A DNA stretch of 64,000 nucleotides from Weissella bombi (GCF_900094835.1 NZ_FMAO01000001.1:1-64000); one strand, 5' to 3'. Shown: positions 52,884 through 62,977, counted from the first letter of the stretch. The notes: generated by a model from the sequence alone, not told the origin. A program made the numbers and translations.

Positions 52884-53942
52884 ATGGCAGAAACGAAAAA
52901 CAAGCAAAAAAAGAAACGCTTAAAAATAATTGGTTTAGTTAGTCTTATTATCATCTTAATTGGGTTATTTGTTCCCTTGCCACTATACTCAGAGACACCG
53001 GGTGAAGCAGATGACTTAAAGTCGTACATTAAGGTTGATGGTAAAAAGCCTAAAGTTGATGGTCAGTACATGATTACGGCCGTGTATTTATCGCAAGTTA
53101 ATGGGCTAGGCGCAATTATTGCTGCAGTAAATCCAACTGCCTCTCTGATGACTAGTCGCGAAGCTAATGGTGGATCTAGTGCAACAGATAGTAAAGAAAT
53201 TAACCGTGTCTACATGGATTCAGCATTAAATGAAGCTAAAGTTAATGCGTATAAAGCAGCTAAAGTACCTTACAAGCGGACCTTTAATGGTATCTATGTG
53301 ATGTCAGTTCAAGATAACTCGAATTTTAAAAACCATCTAAAAGTTGGTGACACAGTTACAGCTGTTGATAATAAGAAATTTACTTCTGCACAAGGCTTTC
53401 AAAAGTATATTCGTGCGCGCAAGGTGGGTACTAAGTTAACGATTACATATAAACACCAAAAGCAAGTTAAAGAGGCAACTGGTAAGTCGGTGGCTCTTGA
53501 TGGTACTAAAAAGTTACCTGGTATGGGTATTAGTTTAACTGATTCTGTTTCTGTCTCATCACCACGTAAGATTAGTGCCGATATGGGTGAGATTGGTGGA
53601 CCATCTGGTGGTTTGATGTTTGCGCTAGAAATGTATGATAGTTTATCAAATGAGAATTTGGCGAATGGTCGTAAAATAGCTGGTACAGGTACCATTGATA
53701 AAACAGGACGTGTTGGTGAAATTGGTGGTATTGATAAAAAGGTGATTGTTGCTCATGAATCCGGTGCTAAGATTTTCTTTGCACCGTACATTAAACCAAC
53801 AAAGCAAAATCTGAAATATGAAGTTGATGGCCAAACTAATTATCAGCAAGCTGTCAAGACGGCTAAGAAATATGCACCTGGTATGAAAATCGTACCTGTT
53901 AAGACATTTAACGATGCAGTCACGTATTTGCGTCATAATTAA
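52884..53942 (+). CDS. YlbL/SepM-like membrane-anchored PDZ-Lon (S16) protease
   Basis: A 352-residue protease. One membrane helix at about 12-34 anchors an external region with a PDZ domain (about 130-205, GIYVMSVQDNSNF ... GDTVTAVDNKKF) and a Lon-type catalytic domain with nucleophile serine in GGPSGGLMF and lysine in GGIDKKVIVA. SepM of streptococci trims competence pheromone; the substrate here is unknown. It ends the ftsW-ylbG-rsmD-coaD transcript, the ylbL position in Bacillus. Confidence 0.9.
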   Translation: MAETKNKQKKKRLKIIGLVSLIIILIGLFVPLPLYSETPGEADDLKSYIKVDGKKPKVDGQYMITAVYLSQVNGLGAIIAAVNPTASLMTSREANGGSSATDSKEINRVYMDSALNEAKVNAYKAAKVPYKRTFNGIYVMSVQDNSNFKNHLKVGDTVTAVDNKKFTSAQGFQKYIRARKVGTKLTITYKHQKQVKEATGKSVALDGTKKLPGMGISLTDSVSVSSPRKISADMGEIGGPSGGLMFALEMYDSLSNENLANGRKIAGTGTIDKTGRVGEIGGIDKKVIVAHESGAKIFFAPYIKPTKQNLKYEVDGQTNYQQAVKTAKKYAPGMKIVPVKTFNDAVTYLRHN

Positions 53943-53980
53943 GGTATAGTTTCATATACGGAACAACCGATAAATAAATA

Positions 53981-54028
53981 AAAAAAGGCGATATAAGAGC
54001 GTAAAACATGCTTTTATATCGCCTTTTT
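53981..54028 (+). terminator. Rho-independent terminator after ylbL-like gene
   Basis: AAAAAGGCGATATAAG pairs with CTTTTATATCGCCTTTTT with a small extension, and the T run follows. Confidence 0.92.
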
Positions 54029-54128
54029 ATTTTAAAATATTTAATTTAGTCAATTTTTTTATGAAATAAAATATTCAAACATATCATAATTCATATTTCG
54101 ATAACGTTTTTCATTGATTAAATATAAG

Positions 54129-54137
54129 TGCTATAAT
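54129..54137 (+). promoter_or_regulatory. Extended -10 promoter of the lplA-pdh operon
   Basis: TGC-TATAAT (54129-54137) is a perfect extended -10. No good -35 lies at 17 bases, consistent with an extended -10 promoter. Initiation would fall near 54144. Confidence 0.6.
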
Positions 54138-54152
54138 AAACGCGTAGGGAGT

Positions 54153-54166
54153 TGTAAGCGCTTTCT
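54153..54166 (+). promoter_or_regulatory. cre-like CcpA site
   Basis: TGTAAGCGCTTTCT closely matches the catabolite-responsive element consensus, with the central AAGCGCTT palindrome. It lies about 10 to 23 bases after the expected transcription start, where bound CcpA normally represses. Confidence 0.65.
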
Positions 54167-54186
54167 TTTATAAAGGGGGGATGGTC

Positions 54187-55185
54187 GTGAGATACATTAA
54201 TTACTTAGGCACAGATGCCTACCAGAATATTGCAATGGACAGCTGGTTACTATACAACTTGAAGCCAGATGAACCGGTTTTCACGCTATGGCAGAATAAA
54301 AAAGCTGTTATTGTGGGACAAAATCAAAATACGTTTGGTGAAGTTAATCAGGAATATGTAGACAAAGAAGGCGTACAAGTTGTCCGACGCATGTCTGGTG
54401 GTGGTGCTGTATATCACGATTTAGGAAATATCTGTTTTACATTTTTTGTGCCAGTTGAGAGTAGTAGTCAAGTAAACTTTAAGCAATTTGTGGAGCCTAT
54501 GTATAACGCACTACAATCAATTGGGATAGATGCTAAGATCACAGGTCGTAATGACCTGGAAGTAGATGGCAAGAAGGTGTCGGGTAATGCACAACGTTAT
54601 GCTGGTGGTTATTTAATGCACCATGGTACGTTGATGTGGGACACCGATGTTGATGCAATGGTACGTTCATTGAACGTCGCCGATGAAAAATTTATTTCGA
54701 AAGCGGCTAAGTCAGTGCGCGCACGTGTTGGTAATATTAAGAATTACGCACCAGAGGATCAAACTTTAGAAGGATTTATGGATGCACTTCGTTATTACTT
54801 ATCTGATCAAGGTAAGGATGGCGAATTGGTTCTAACTGACGAGCAGATCGCTGACATTAAGCGTTGGCGTGATGATCGTTTCTCAACTTGGGAGTGGAAC
54901 TACGGTAAGAGTCCTGACTTTGATTTCGTTAACCATGCAAAATATGCTGGTGGAAGCGTCGATGTTAAGGCAAACGTTCAGAAAGGTAAAATCATGGATA
55001 TTGATTTTACAGGGGATTTCTTGGGCGTGCGCGATTGGCGTGAAATGAAGGATAAGTTTATTGGACAGACTTTCTCACCGGATTCAATCTTACAAGTTTT
55101 AGATGCTAATAAAGATGGTCAATATTTTGGTGGTATTACTAACGAAGAGTTAGCGGTATTGTTTACTGGGGACAGTGATAAGTAG
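54187..55185 (+). CDS. lplA: Lipoate-protein ligase A
   Basis: A 332-residue enzyme that activates lipoate with ATP and attaches it to lipoyl domains such as that of PdhC. RRMSGGGAVYHDLGN is the lipoate-binding loop, KVSGNAQ carries the conserved lysine, and a C-terminal accessory domain (about 245-332) follows. GTG 54187 gives the family N-terminus MRYINYLG and lies 6 bases after GGGGGG. An ATG at 54181 abuts that site. It leads the PDH operon, 15 bases before pdhA, linking modification to its target. Confidence 0.93.
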   Translation: MRYINYLGTDAYQNIAMDSWLLYNLKPDEPVFTLWQNKKAVIVGQNQNTFGEVNQEYVDKEGVQVVRRMSGGGAVYHDLGNICFTFFVPVESSSQVNFKQFVEPMYNALQSIGIDAKITGRNDLEVDGKKVSGNAQRYAGGYLMHHGTLMWDTDVDAMVRSLNVADEKFISKAAKSVRARVGNIKNYAPEDQTLEGFMDALRYYLSDQGKDGELVLTDEQIADIKRWRDDRFSTWEWNYGKSPDFDFVNHAKYAGGSVDVKANVQKGKIMDIDFTGDFLGVRDWREMKDKFIGQTFSPDSILQVLDANKDGQYFGGITNEELAVLFTGDSDK

Positions 55186-55200
55186 AAAGGGGCTACACGC

Positions 55201-56337
55201 ATGGCAAGTATCGCAGATGCAAATAAGAAGGTTTTAGATTTTGATGGACAGTTGCAAGCGCAAGATGATTTTTTCCCAACACTAAAGTTATTGGATAATG
55301 ATGGAAAGTTGTTGGATAAGGCTGCTTACAAGCGTTCAGAATTAACAGATGAGGATTTAGTTGAGATTATGAAGCGGATGTTATTTAGCCGTCAGCTAGA
55401 TATTCGCTCAACGAAATTAGCAAAGCAAGGTCGTTTTGGTTTTTTTGCACCGACTGCAGGACAAGAAGCTTCACAAATGGCATCAGCTTATGCATTTGGT
55501 AAGGAAGATTGGTTGTTCCCAGGATACCGTGATATCCCTGAAATTGTTGATAAGGGTTGGCCAGTTTGGAAGGCTATCCTTTGGTCACGTGGACACGCTA
55601 AGGGTAACGAGTTTACGACTGAAGAAGGTGAGCCAGTTAACTCATGGATGCCACAAATCATCATCGGTGCGCAATATGTTGAAGCAGCAGGTGTTGCTTT
55701 GGGATTAAAGAAGCGTAAGCAAGACGCTGTCGCATATGCTTACACTGGAGACGGTGGAACATCACAAGGTGATTTCTACGAAGGTGTTAACTTTGCTTCA
55801 GCTTATAAGGCAAATGCCGTATTCTTTGTTCAAAATAATGGTTATGCTATTTCAACACCACGTGATTTGCAAACAGCTGCACCACATTTGGCTGCTAAGG
55901 GTTGGGGTTCAGGAATTCCAAGTCTAGTTGTTGATGGAAACGATCCTTTGGCAATGTACTTAGCTTCTAAGGAAGCACGTGCTTGGGCAGTTGCGGGTAA
56001 TGGACCAGTCTTGATTGAGACATTGACTAACCGTTTGGAACCACACTCAACTGCTGGTGATGATCCATTACGTTACCGTACTAAGGAAGACATTGCTGAG
56101 TGGTGGAAGAAGGAACCATTGATTCGTATGCGTAAGTTCATGACAGAAAAAGGTGTCTGGGACGAAAAGCAAGAAGAAGATTATATTGCTGAAGTAGATA
56201 GTTATATCGATGAGCAAATTAAGATTGCCGATAATATCGAAAAGCAAAAGATTTCTGACTTCCTAAAGAACACATTGGAAGTTCCAGGACAAGCTATGCA
56301 AGAACAAATTGAGCACTTCGAGAGCGAGGGTAAGTAA
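55201..56337 (+). CDS. pdhA: Pyruvate dehydrogenase E1 alpha subunit
   Basis: A 378-residue thiamine diphosphate-dependent subunit decarboxylating pyruvate. [17 protein letters not shown] and QNNGYAIST form the ThDP/magnesium motif, and the phosphorylation-loop equivalent is [24 protein letters not shown] and FPGYRD place it among PdhA rather than branched-chain E1. AGAAAGGGG precedes the ATG. Two bases separate it from pdhB. Confidence 0.95.
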   Translation: MASIADANKKVLDFDGQLQAQDDFFPTLKLLDNDGKLLDKAAYKRSELTDEDLVEIMKRMLFSRQLDIRSTKLAKQGRFGFFAPTAGQEASQMASAYAFGKEDWLFPGYRDIPEIVDKGWPVWKAILWSRGHAKGNEFTTEEGEPVNSWMPQIIIGAQYVEAAGVALGLKKRKQDAVAYAYTGDGGTSQGDFYEGVNFASAYKANAVFFVQNNGYAISTPRDLQTAAPHLAAKGWGSGIPSLVVDGNDPLAMYLASKEARAWAVAGNGPVLIETLTNRLEPHSTAGDDPLRYRTKEDIAEWWKKEPLIRMRKFMTEKGVWDEKQEEDYIAEVDSYIDEQIKIADNIEKQKISDFLKNTLEVPGQAMQEQIEHFESEGK

Positions 56338-56339
56338 TT

Positions 56340-57320
56340 ATGGCTAAGAAAACATATATTGCAGCAATTCAGGATGCTTTAGATTTAGCTTTGGAGAAAG
56401 ATGAAGACACCCTAATTTTTGGTGAGGACGTTGGTGAAAATGGTGGTGTGTTCCGTGCAACCGATGGATTGCAAGCAAAGTACAGTGAAGATCGTGTCTT
56501 CAATACACCATTGGCCGAATCAGGAATTGGTGGATTAGCAATTGGTTTGGCAACAACAGGTTACCGTCCAATTATGGAAATTCAATTCTTTGGATTCTTG
56601 TTCGAAGTAATGGATTCAATTGCTGGTCAAATGTCACGTGCACGTTACCGTTTTAATGGTACACGTAACATGCCAATCGTTGTTCGTTCACCATATGGTG
56701 GTGGAACTAAGACACCAGAAATGCACGCTGATAATTTGGAAGGAATTGTTGCACAAGTTCCCGGTTTGCGTGTTGTAATGCCTGCTAATCCGGCTGATGC
56801 TAAGGGATTGTTGCTAAGTTCAATTGAATCAAATGATCCAGTTGTCTTCTTGGAGAACTTGCACCTTTACCGTTCTATGAAGGGTGAAGTCGCAGATGGT
56901 TACTACACAACACCATTAGATAAGGCTGCAGTTGCTCGCGAGGGATCTGATGTAACCATTATTTCTTATGGTGGTGCTGTACCACTATCATTAAAGGCTG
57001 CTGATGAATTGGCTAAGGACGGTATTGAGGCTGAAGTAATTGACTTACGTACTGTATCACCAATTGATATTGAAACAATCGGTGAATCAGTTAAGAAGAC
57101 TGGTCGTGTTGTGGTTGTTCAAGAAGCACAACGTATGGCTGGTGTTGCTTCAACAGTTATGTCTGAAATTTCAGAACGCTTTATTTTAAGCTTAAAGGCA
57201 CCAATCGGCCGTGTGGCAGCACCGGATACAGTTTATCCGTTTGCACAAGCTGAAAACGATTGGATGATTAAGGCCGATGATGTTGTTGCTAAGGCCAAGG
57301 AGGTTGTAAACTATGACTGA
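56340..57320 (+). CDS. pdhB: Pyruvate dehydrogenase E1 beta subunit
   Basis: A 326-residue partner of PdhA completing the ThDP site. [41 protein letters not shown] and DLRTVSPID are typical. The C-terminal region binds the E2 subunit. Its stop overlaps the start of pdhC by 8 bases, so the stoichiometry of the complex may rest on translational coupling. Confidence 0.95.
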   Translation: MAKKTYIAAIQDALDLALEKDEDTLIFGEDVGENGGVFRATDGLQAKYSEDRVFNTPLAESGIGGLAIGLATTGYRPIMEIQFFGFLFEVMDSIAGQMSRARYRFNGTRNMPIVVRSPYGGGTKTPEMHADNLEGIVAQVPGLRVVMPANPADAKGLLLSSIESNDPVVFLENLHLYRSMKGEVADGYYTTPLDKAAVAREGSDVTIISYGGAVPLSLKAADELAKDGIEAEVIDLRTVSPIDIETIGESVKKTGRVVVVQEAQRMAGVASTVMSEISERFILSLKAPIGRVAAPDTVYPFAQAENDWMIKADDVVAKAKEVVNYD

Positions 57321-58626
57321 GATTTTTAAAATGCCGGACATCGGTGAAGGAATGGCCGAAGGTGATATCACTAATTGGTTAGTCAAAGTTGGTGATAAGG
57401 TAGCTGTTGATGATTCAGTTGCTGAAGTACAAAATGATAAGTTAGTACAAGAAATTTTGTCACCATACGCTGGAACGGTAACAAAGCTCTTTGTTGAACC
57501 AGATACAACTGTTGCTGTTGGTGATCCATTGATTGAGTTTGATGGGGATGGTTCTGGTAGTGCTGCTGGTGAAGAGTCAGCACCTGCTGCCAAGGAAGAA
57601 GAAAAGCCAGCTGAACCAGAAGCAGCACCAGCACCAGCTCCGGAGGCTCCGGTAGAACCAGCATCTGCAGGTAATGTTGTTGCAACTAACGGTCAAATTT
57701 TGGCAATGCCATCTGTACGTCATTACGCATTTGAAAATCAAATTGATTTGAACCAAGTACCTGCTACTGGTCGCCATGGTCATATTACAATGAACGATGT
57801 TGTTGGCTTTACTGGTTCACAATTAGGTGTTGAAGAGCCAGCAGCACCAGCTCCTGAAGCTCCAAAGCCGGAGGCACCTGTTGCTCCAGCCGGACCAGCT
57901 CCAAAGATAGAACCAGCTGAGATGAAGTCTGGTCGTCAGCCAATGAGTGGTGTTCGTAAGGCAATTGCTAAGGCAATGTCAGTGCAAAATGCTACGATTC
58001 CAACGGTTACGAACTTTGATAGTGTTGAAGTATCAAAGTTGGTTGCACACCGTTCACAATTCAAGGAATCAGCTAAGGAACAAGGCGTTAAGTTAACTTA
58101 TCTAGCATATGCAGTTAAAGCATTGGCAGCAATGGGTAAGAAGTTCCCAGAGCTTAATGCATCAATTGATATGGATAGCAATGAAGTTATCTATCATGAT
58201 ACTGTAAATGTTGGTGTTGCCGTTAACGCACCATCAGGTTTGTATGTACCAGTTATTGCACATGCTGAGAGCAAGTCAATTATGGCTATTGCAACCGAGA
58301 TTGCAGACCTAGCAACAGCTGTTCGCGAAGGTACTATTAAGCCAGCACAAATGCAAGGTGCAACAATTACTATCTCTAACTTGGGTTCAGCTCGTGGAAC
58401 TTGGTTCACACCAATTATTAATGGTAAGGAATCAGCTATCCTAGGTCTTGGATCAATTCTTAAGGAGCCAATCGTTGATGAAAATGGTGAATTGGCTGTC
58501 GGACAGAATATGAAGTTATCACTAAGCTACGATCACCGTTTGATTGATGGTATGTTAGGTCAACAATCAATGAATTACTTTAAGAAGTTGTTGGCTGATC
58601 CTAGCTTTATGTTGATGGAGGTATAA
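57313..58626 (+). CDS. pdhC: Pyruvate dehydrogenase E2, dihydrolipoamide acetyltransferase
   Basis: A 437-residue core subunit. One lipoyl domain (1-78) has the lipoylated K43 in QNDKLVQE. An Ala/Pro/Glu linker (about 80-115) leads to the peripheral-subunit-binding domain (about 128-168, [11 protein letters not shown] ... [11 protein letters not shown]). A second Ala/Pro linker (176-205) precedes the catalytic domain, which ends with the active-site [10 protein letters not shown]. The single lipoyl domain is the usual Gram-positive form. GGAGG within the end of pdhB serves as ribosome site. Confidence 0.95.
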   Translation: MTEIFKMPDIGEGMAEGDITNWLVKVGDKVAVDDSVAEVQNDKLVQEILSPYAGTVTKLFVEPDTTVAVGDPLIEFDGDGSGSAAGEESAPAAKEEEKPAEPEAAPAPAPEAPVEPASAGNVVATNGQILAMPSVRHYAFENQIDLNQVPATGRHGHITMNDVVGFTGSQLGVEEPAAPAPEAPKPEAPVAPAGPAPKIEPAEMKSGRQPMSGVRKAIAKAMSVQNATIPTVTNFDSVEVSKLVAHRSQFKESAKEQGVKLTYLAYAVKALAAMGKKFPELNASIDMDSNEVIYHDTVNVGVAVNAPSGLYVPVIAHAESKSIMAIATEIADLATAVREGTIKPAQMQGATITISNLGSARGTWFTPIINGKESAILGLGSILKEPIVDENGELAVGQNMKLSLSYDHRLIDGMLGQQSMNYFKKLLADPSFMLMEV

Positions 58627-58628
58627 AA

Positions 58629-60035
58629 ATGGTTGTTGGTGCAGAAGCAACGGATGTTGGTACAGTAATTATTGGCTCAGGCCCTGGTGGTTATGTTGCC
58701 GCAATTCGAGCAGCTGAATTAGGCCAAGATGTTACCATCATTGAGCGTGATAATATTGGTGGTGTATGTTTGAATATTGGATGTATCCCATCAAAGGCAT
58801 TGATTAATGTTGGTCATCATTATCGTGAATTACAAGAAGAAAACCCATTTGGTTTGTCACTGACTGGTAAATTAGACTGGGCAAAGGCACAAGATTGGAA
58901 GCAACACAAGGTTGTTGAACAACTTACGGGCGGTGTTGCGATGCTTTTGAAGAAGCACCATGTTCAAGTAATTAAAGGTGAAGCAACATTTACTGATAAT
59001 GAGACTTTAAACGTCGTGCAAGAAGATGGTCACCAATTGTTGCGTTTTGAAAATGCAATTGTGGCTGCTGGTTCACGACCTGTTGAGATTCCAAGCTTGA
59101 AGTTTGGTGGTCGTATTGTTGATTCGACTGGTGTTTTGAGCTTGCCAGAAGTACCTGAGCGTCTAATTGTTGTCGGCGGTGGTGTTATTGGTTCTGAATT
59201 AGGTGGCGCATATGCCAACTTAGGATCAAAGGTCACAATTGTTGAAGGTCTTGATCACACATTGAATGGTTTTGATAAAGAAATGACAAAACCAGTGTTG
59301 AATGACTTCAAGCAACACGGCGGTGAAATCATCACGTCAGCAATGGCTAAGGGTGCTACTCAAACTGATAAAGAAGTCACATTGACTTATGAAGTTGATG
59401 GTAAGGAACAAACGGTTACCGGTGATTATCTTTTGGTATCGGTTGGACGTAAAGCTAATTCCGATACGCTTGGATTAAACAACACTGATATTAAAGTTGG
59501 TGATCATGGTTTGATTGAAGTAAATGATCAGATGAAGACGAGTGTATCTCACATTTACGCAATTGGTGACATTGTTGCCGGTCCAGCCTTGGCTCACAAA
59601 GCAAGTTTTGAAGGTAAGGTCGCAGCAGCAGCTATTAGTGGCGCTGCGAATGCACGTGATTTGCACTACTCATTACCAGCTGTTGCTTATACACAGTATG
59701 AACTTGCTACTACAGGAGAAACGCCAGATTCTGTTAAAGAAAAGGGCTTGAATGCTAAGATTAGCAAGTTCCCATTTGCAGGTAATGGACGTGCATTAGC
59801 TATGGATGCAGGTGTCGGCTTTATTCGCTTGATTACCGATAAAGAGAGTAATGCAATGCTAGGAGCTCAAATTGTCGGTCCATCGGCTTCAGATTTGATT
59901 TCTGAGCTTTCATTGGCAATTGAGAATGGTTTAACTTCAGAAGATATTTCTTTGACTATCCATCCACATCCAACTTTGGGTGAAGCAATTATGGATGCAG
60001 CCGAAGTAGCGGATGGTTTGGGTATTCATGTATAA
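58629..60035 (+). CDS. pdhD: Dihydrolipoyl dehydrogenase (E3)
   Basis: A 468-residue flavoprotein that reoxidises dihydrolipoamide with NAD. FAD fold IIGSGPGGYVAAIRAAELG, redox disulfide GGVCLNIGCIPSK, NAD fold VVGGGVIGSELGGAYANLG, second FAD block YAIGDIVAG, and C-terminal catalytic TIHPHPTLGEA all appear. It begins 2 bases after pdhC and completes the PDH complex. Confidence 0.96.
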   Translation: MVVGAEATDVGTVIIGSGPGGYVAAIRAAELGQDVTIIERDNIGGVCLNIGCIPSKALINVGHHYRELQEENPFGLSLTGKLDWAKAQDWKQHKVVEQLTGGVAMLLKKHHVQVIKGEATFTDNETLNVVQEDGHQLLRFENAIVAAGSRPVEIPSLKFGGRIVDSTGVLSLPEVPERLIVVGGGVIGSELGGAYANLGSKVTIVEGLDHTLNGFDKEMTKPVLNDFKQHGGEIITSAMAKGATQTDKEVTLTYEVDGKEQTVTGDYLLVSVGRKANSDTLGLNNTDIKVGDHGLIEVNDQMKTSVSHIYAIGDIVAGPALAHKASFEGKVAAAAISGAANARDLHYSLPAVAYTQYELATTGETPDSVKEKGLNAKISKFPFAGNGRALAMDAGVGFIRLITDKESNAMLGAQIVGPSASDLISELSLAIENGLTSEDISLTIHPHPTLGEAIMDAAEVADGLGIHV

Positions 60036-60069
60036 TAGATAGAAATAACTAAATTGAGGTGGGTAAGCA

Positions 60070-60867
60070 ATGTCTTTCTTTAAAACAAATGACGGTGTGC
60101 GATTACATTACCAATTTGATGGTAATTACGATCAACCGGTAGTTGTACTGCTAGGTGGGTATACAAGTATGATTACGACCTGGACGGCACAAGTTGATGA
60201 TTTTAAACAAGCTGGTTTTCGTATTTTACGTTTTGAATATCGTAATCATGGTCAAAGTGAGCAAACGGACAAAGGTTTACGCATTTCACGGTTAGCGATG
60301 GATTTACAAAATCTGTTGGAATATCTACATGTTGAAGATTTTAGCTTAGTTGGTCACTCAATGGGAGCAATGGTGGCTAGTCAGTATATTTCTTTGTTTG
60401 GTGACCGGCATGTTAAAGCTTTGGTAACTGAAGATCAGACGCCTAAAATGTTAAATGAAGATGGTTGGCAGTATGGTATTGCTGATTCTTCATTTAAAGA
60501 AATTAGTCGAATTGCTGATGATTTTTCCAAAACGAAGTTAATTCGCCAAACCATCGATAAAGAATTGAAACAACAAGTTTCAGCTGGTTACGTGCCATTT
60601 AATTTCAAAAAGAATCGGCCATTAATGGTTGATGGTATTGTTCAGGACTGGCGAGATGTTGTTGTAAATGAACGTATACCACATTTGTTTTTAGCTGGTT
60701 CGGAGTCACCTTTGTACCCATTTGCACATGCGCAAGCTGCAAATGATTTGCACAAACAAGCAGATTCTGCCGTGTACGTATTTGAGGGTGCGGGTCATAT
60801 TCCACACTTAGAATTTTATAATGAATTTAATCGTATTGTTATTGAGTTCATTAAGAAAGCGCAATAA
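60070..60867 (+). CDS. Alpha/beta hydrolase
   Basis: A 265-residue soluble hydrolase. The nucleophile elbow is LVGHSMGAMV (serine near 98), the oxyanion strand LLGGYTSMITTW is near 30, and a late GAGHIPHLEF supplies the catalytic histidine. It resembles esterase or haloperoxidase-type members; substrate unknown. It starts 34 bases after pdhD with GAGGTGGG as ribosome site and no terminator between, so it is likely cotranscribed with the PDH genes. Confidence 0.87.
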   Translation: MSFFKTNDGVRLHYQFDGNYDQPVVVLLGGYTSMITTWTAQVDDFKQAGFRILRFEYRNHGQSEQTDKGLRISRLAMDLQNLLEYLHVEDFSLVGHSMGAMVASQYISLFGDRHVKALVTEDQTPKMLNEDGWQYGIADSSFKEISRIADDFSKTKLIRQTIDKELKQQVSAGYVPFNFKKNRPLMVDGIVQDWRDVVVNERIPHLFLAGSESPLYPFAHAQAANDLHKQADSAVYVFEGAGHIPHLEFYNEFNRIVIEFIKKAQ

Positions 60868-60900
60868 AAGTTGGCATTCAGCTGTTAGCTTGTATGTTAT

Positions 60901-60933
60901 AAAAGGTCAAAGCCTAGTGCTTTGGCCTTTTTT
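60901..60933 (+). terminator. Terminator after the PDH operon
   Basis: AAAAGGTCAAAGC pairs with GCTTTGGCCTTTT (one G-T pair) around CTAGT, followed by T residues. Confidence 0.92.
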
Positions 60934-61030
60934 ATTACCTGAAAATAAAATTAAAAAATAATTAGACTAAATGAGGGTTATATGGTAATATAATGAAACA
61001 TTAACAGATAGGATGTAGAAGGTGGCAATT

Positions 61031-62662
61031 ATGAGAAATATTGGAAAAATTACTGCATTAGCGGCATCAGTTACAATGATTGGTAGTGTTGCATTACCGA
61101 CTGTTACGGCTTCGGCGGCAACAACTGGTAAAACGATTAATTGGTCAGAAGTAGCGGCATTGCCAACAATGGATCCAGCTAAATCAACTGATACTGTGTC
61201 AGCTGATGCAATTGGTGCTACGGGGTTACCATTAGTGCAATTTGGTAAGGGAAATAAGTTAGAGAACGAAGCAGCTAAAAGTTATGATAAATCATCAGAT
61301 GGACTAACCTATACATTCCATCTACGTTCAGGTTTGAAGTGGGAGAATGGGGATGATTTAACTGCTAAGGATTTTGTTTACGGATGGCAGCGCTCAATTG
61401 ATCCTAAGACGGCATCGGAATATGCTTACTTGCTTGATAGTGTAAAAAATGCAAAAGCTATTCAAGATGGTGATAAGCAACCGACTGATTTAGGAATTGA
61501 AGCAGTCGATGATCATACATTGAAGGTAACATTAGAGTCACCTTCTTCATATTTCTTACAGGAAATTACGATGCCTGTTTTCTTCCCACAGAATGAAAAA
61601 TTCGTCAATGAGCAGGGAAGTAAGTATGGAACATCTGCTAAAACTTATTTGTCAGCAGGACCTTACAAGTTAAAGGGATGGTCTGGATCAAACAACAAGT
61701 ACTCATTTGTAAAGAATGATAAGTACTTTGATGCGAAGAAAGTTAAGACTAAGAAGATTGCTGTTCAGACTATTAAGGACCAAAACACAGGTTATAATTT
61801 GTATCAAGGAAAGAAATTAGATTTTACACCGCTCTCTCCTGATCAGGTTAAAGCATCAAAGAATAAGAAGGGCTATGAAGAAATTAAAACTGGTGCAACG
61901 CAAGCTTTGCAGATGAACCAAGAAAAAGTTCCTGAGTTTAAAAATGCGAAGATTCGTCAAGCGGTCTCTTATGCAATTAATCGTAAGACATTATCAGATA
62001 AAATTGTTACAGGTTCAGCTATTCCGGCAACAACTTATACACCTAAGGGCTTAGTTAAGAATCCAAATAATAATAAGGATTTTGCTACTGATGCTGAAGT
62101 AAAGGGTGCAATTAAGTTTGATAAGAAGAAAGCAGCAACGTTATTTAAGCAAGGCTTGAAAGAGGAAGGTAAGTCTAAGTTATCTGTACAATTGTTAACC
62201 GATGATGATGACACTTCAAAGCGTGTTTCACAATTCTTGCAAGAGCAATTAGAGCAGAACCTAAAGGGAATGGATGTTTCAATTAAGACTGTGCCAAAGA
62301 AGCAACGTTTGAAGTTGAGTACTGATGGAGACTTCCAAATGTTGAACTTTGGTTGGTTAGCCGATTATCCTGATGCTTCATCATTCTTGGATTTGTATAA
62401 GGCTGATGCATCATATAACTACGGTAAGTGGAAGAATGCTGACTACGATGCTGCATTAGAAAGCGCCGAAGTTAAGAATGCTAATAATAAGAAGCCACAA
62501 TATGATGACTTCAAGAAGGCTGAACAAATATTAGAGAAGGAAGCTGGTGTGGCACCGCTATACTATCGTTCAACAGCTTCAATGTTGAATCCAAGCGTTA
62601 AGGGTGTCATTGCTAACCCAACAGGTGCACCATTTAATTTCAAGTATGCTGTTAAGCATTAA
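61031..62662 (+). CDS. OppA-family peptide-binding protein, non-lipidated
   Basis: A 543-residue solute-binding protein of the SBP_bac_5 family. After a signal peptide with cleavage likely at TASA-AT (near 32), LPTMDPAKSTDTVS, FHLRSGLKWENGDDLTAKDFVYGWQR-type blocks and AVSYAINRKTL define an oligopeptide-binding protein. There is no lipobox cysteine, so it is predicted to be released or held by other means. GAAGGTGG lies 6 bases before ATG 61031. No opp permease or ATPase gene adjoins, so it is an orphan component. Codon use is AAG-biased, suggesting high expression. Confidence 0.9.
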   Translation: MRNIGKITALAASVTMIGSVALPTVTASAATTGKTINWSEVAALPTMDPAKSTDTVSADAIGATGLPLVQFGKGNKLENEAAKSYDKSSDGLTYTFHLRSGLKWENGDDLTAKDFVYGWQRSIDPKTASEYAYLLDSVKNAKAIQDGDKQPTDLGIEAVDDHTLKVTLESPSSYFLQEITMPVFFPQNEKFVNEQGSKYGTSAKTYLSAGPYKLKGWSGSNNKYSFVKNDKYFDAKKVKTKKIAVQTIKDQNTGYNLYQGKKLDFTPLSPDQVKASKNKKGYEEIKTGATQALQMNQEKVPEFKNAKIRQAVSYAINRKTLSDKIVTGSAIPATTYTPKGLVKNPNNNKDFATDAEVKGAIKFDKKKAATLFKQGLKEEGKSKLSVQLLTDDDDTSKRVSQFLQEQLEQNLKGMDVSIKTVPKKQRLKLSTDGDFQMLNFGWLADYPDASSFLDLYKADASYNYGKWKNADYDAALESAEVKNANNKKPQYDDFKKAEQILEKEAGVAPLYYRSTASMLNPSVKGVIANPTGAPFNFKYAVKH

Positions 62663-62700
62663 TCATTAAAAACTAGATAGAAAAAATTTCAGACTCATAT

Positions 62701-62750
62701 AAGGATGTCATATATTTTGATTATATATCGAAATATGTGGCATCCTTATT
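62701..62750 (+). terminator. Terminator after the oppA-like gene
   Basis: AAGGATGTCATATATTT (62701-62717) pairs with AAATATGTGGCATCCTT (62731-62747) with two G-T pairs. The following T tract is broken (ATTTG), so efficiency is uncertain. Confidence 0.65.
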
Positions 62751-62904
62751 TGTATTAAATGGGGTATATGAGAATTATTAAAAAATATTTTTAAATATTC
62801 ATAATTATATAAATTAATAAAATGAAATGCCTTACATTATTACACATACCATTTTTATCATGACTTATTTATTTATTTTCAACATATACAAATTGGTATA
62901 GGTA

Positions 62905-62933
62905 TTGACTTGGAAAACTTTACTTTGTATTAT
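62905..62933 (+). promoter_or_regulatory. Promoter of the GT2-GtrA gene
   Basis: TTGACT (62905-62910) and TATTAT (62928-62933) with a 17-base spacer. Confidence 0.6.
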
Positions 62934-62977
62934 ATTAAAGCTAAGTGCTAAAATAATAAATTCGTGAGATAAGAGTT

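Larger units (their letters stand above)
62663..62977. other. AT-rich intergenic region before the GT2-GtrA gene
   Basis: These 315 bases hold the hairpin at 62701-62747, then about 150 bases of AT-rich sequence without a convincing ORF, and the promoter at 62905-62933. Base composition is more AT-rich than the rest of the window and stays so through the next gene. Confidence 0.6.

Noticed and set aside
57192-57783. Several minus-strand frames opposite pdhC
   Set aside because: They are antisense readings of the Ala/Pro linker and lipoyl domain with no initiation signals.
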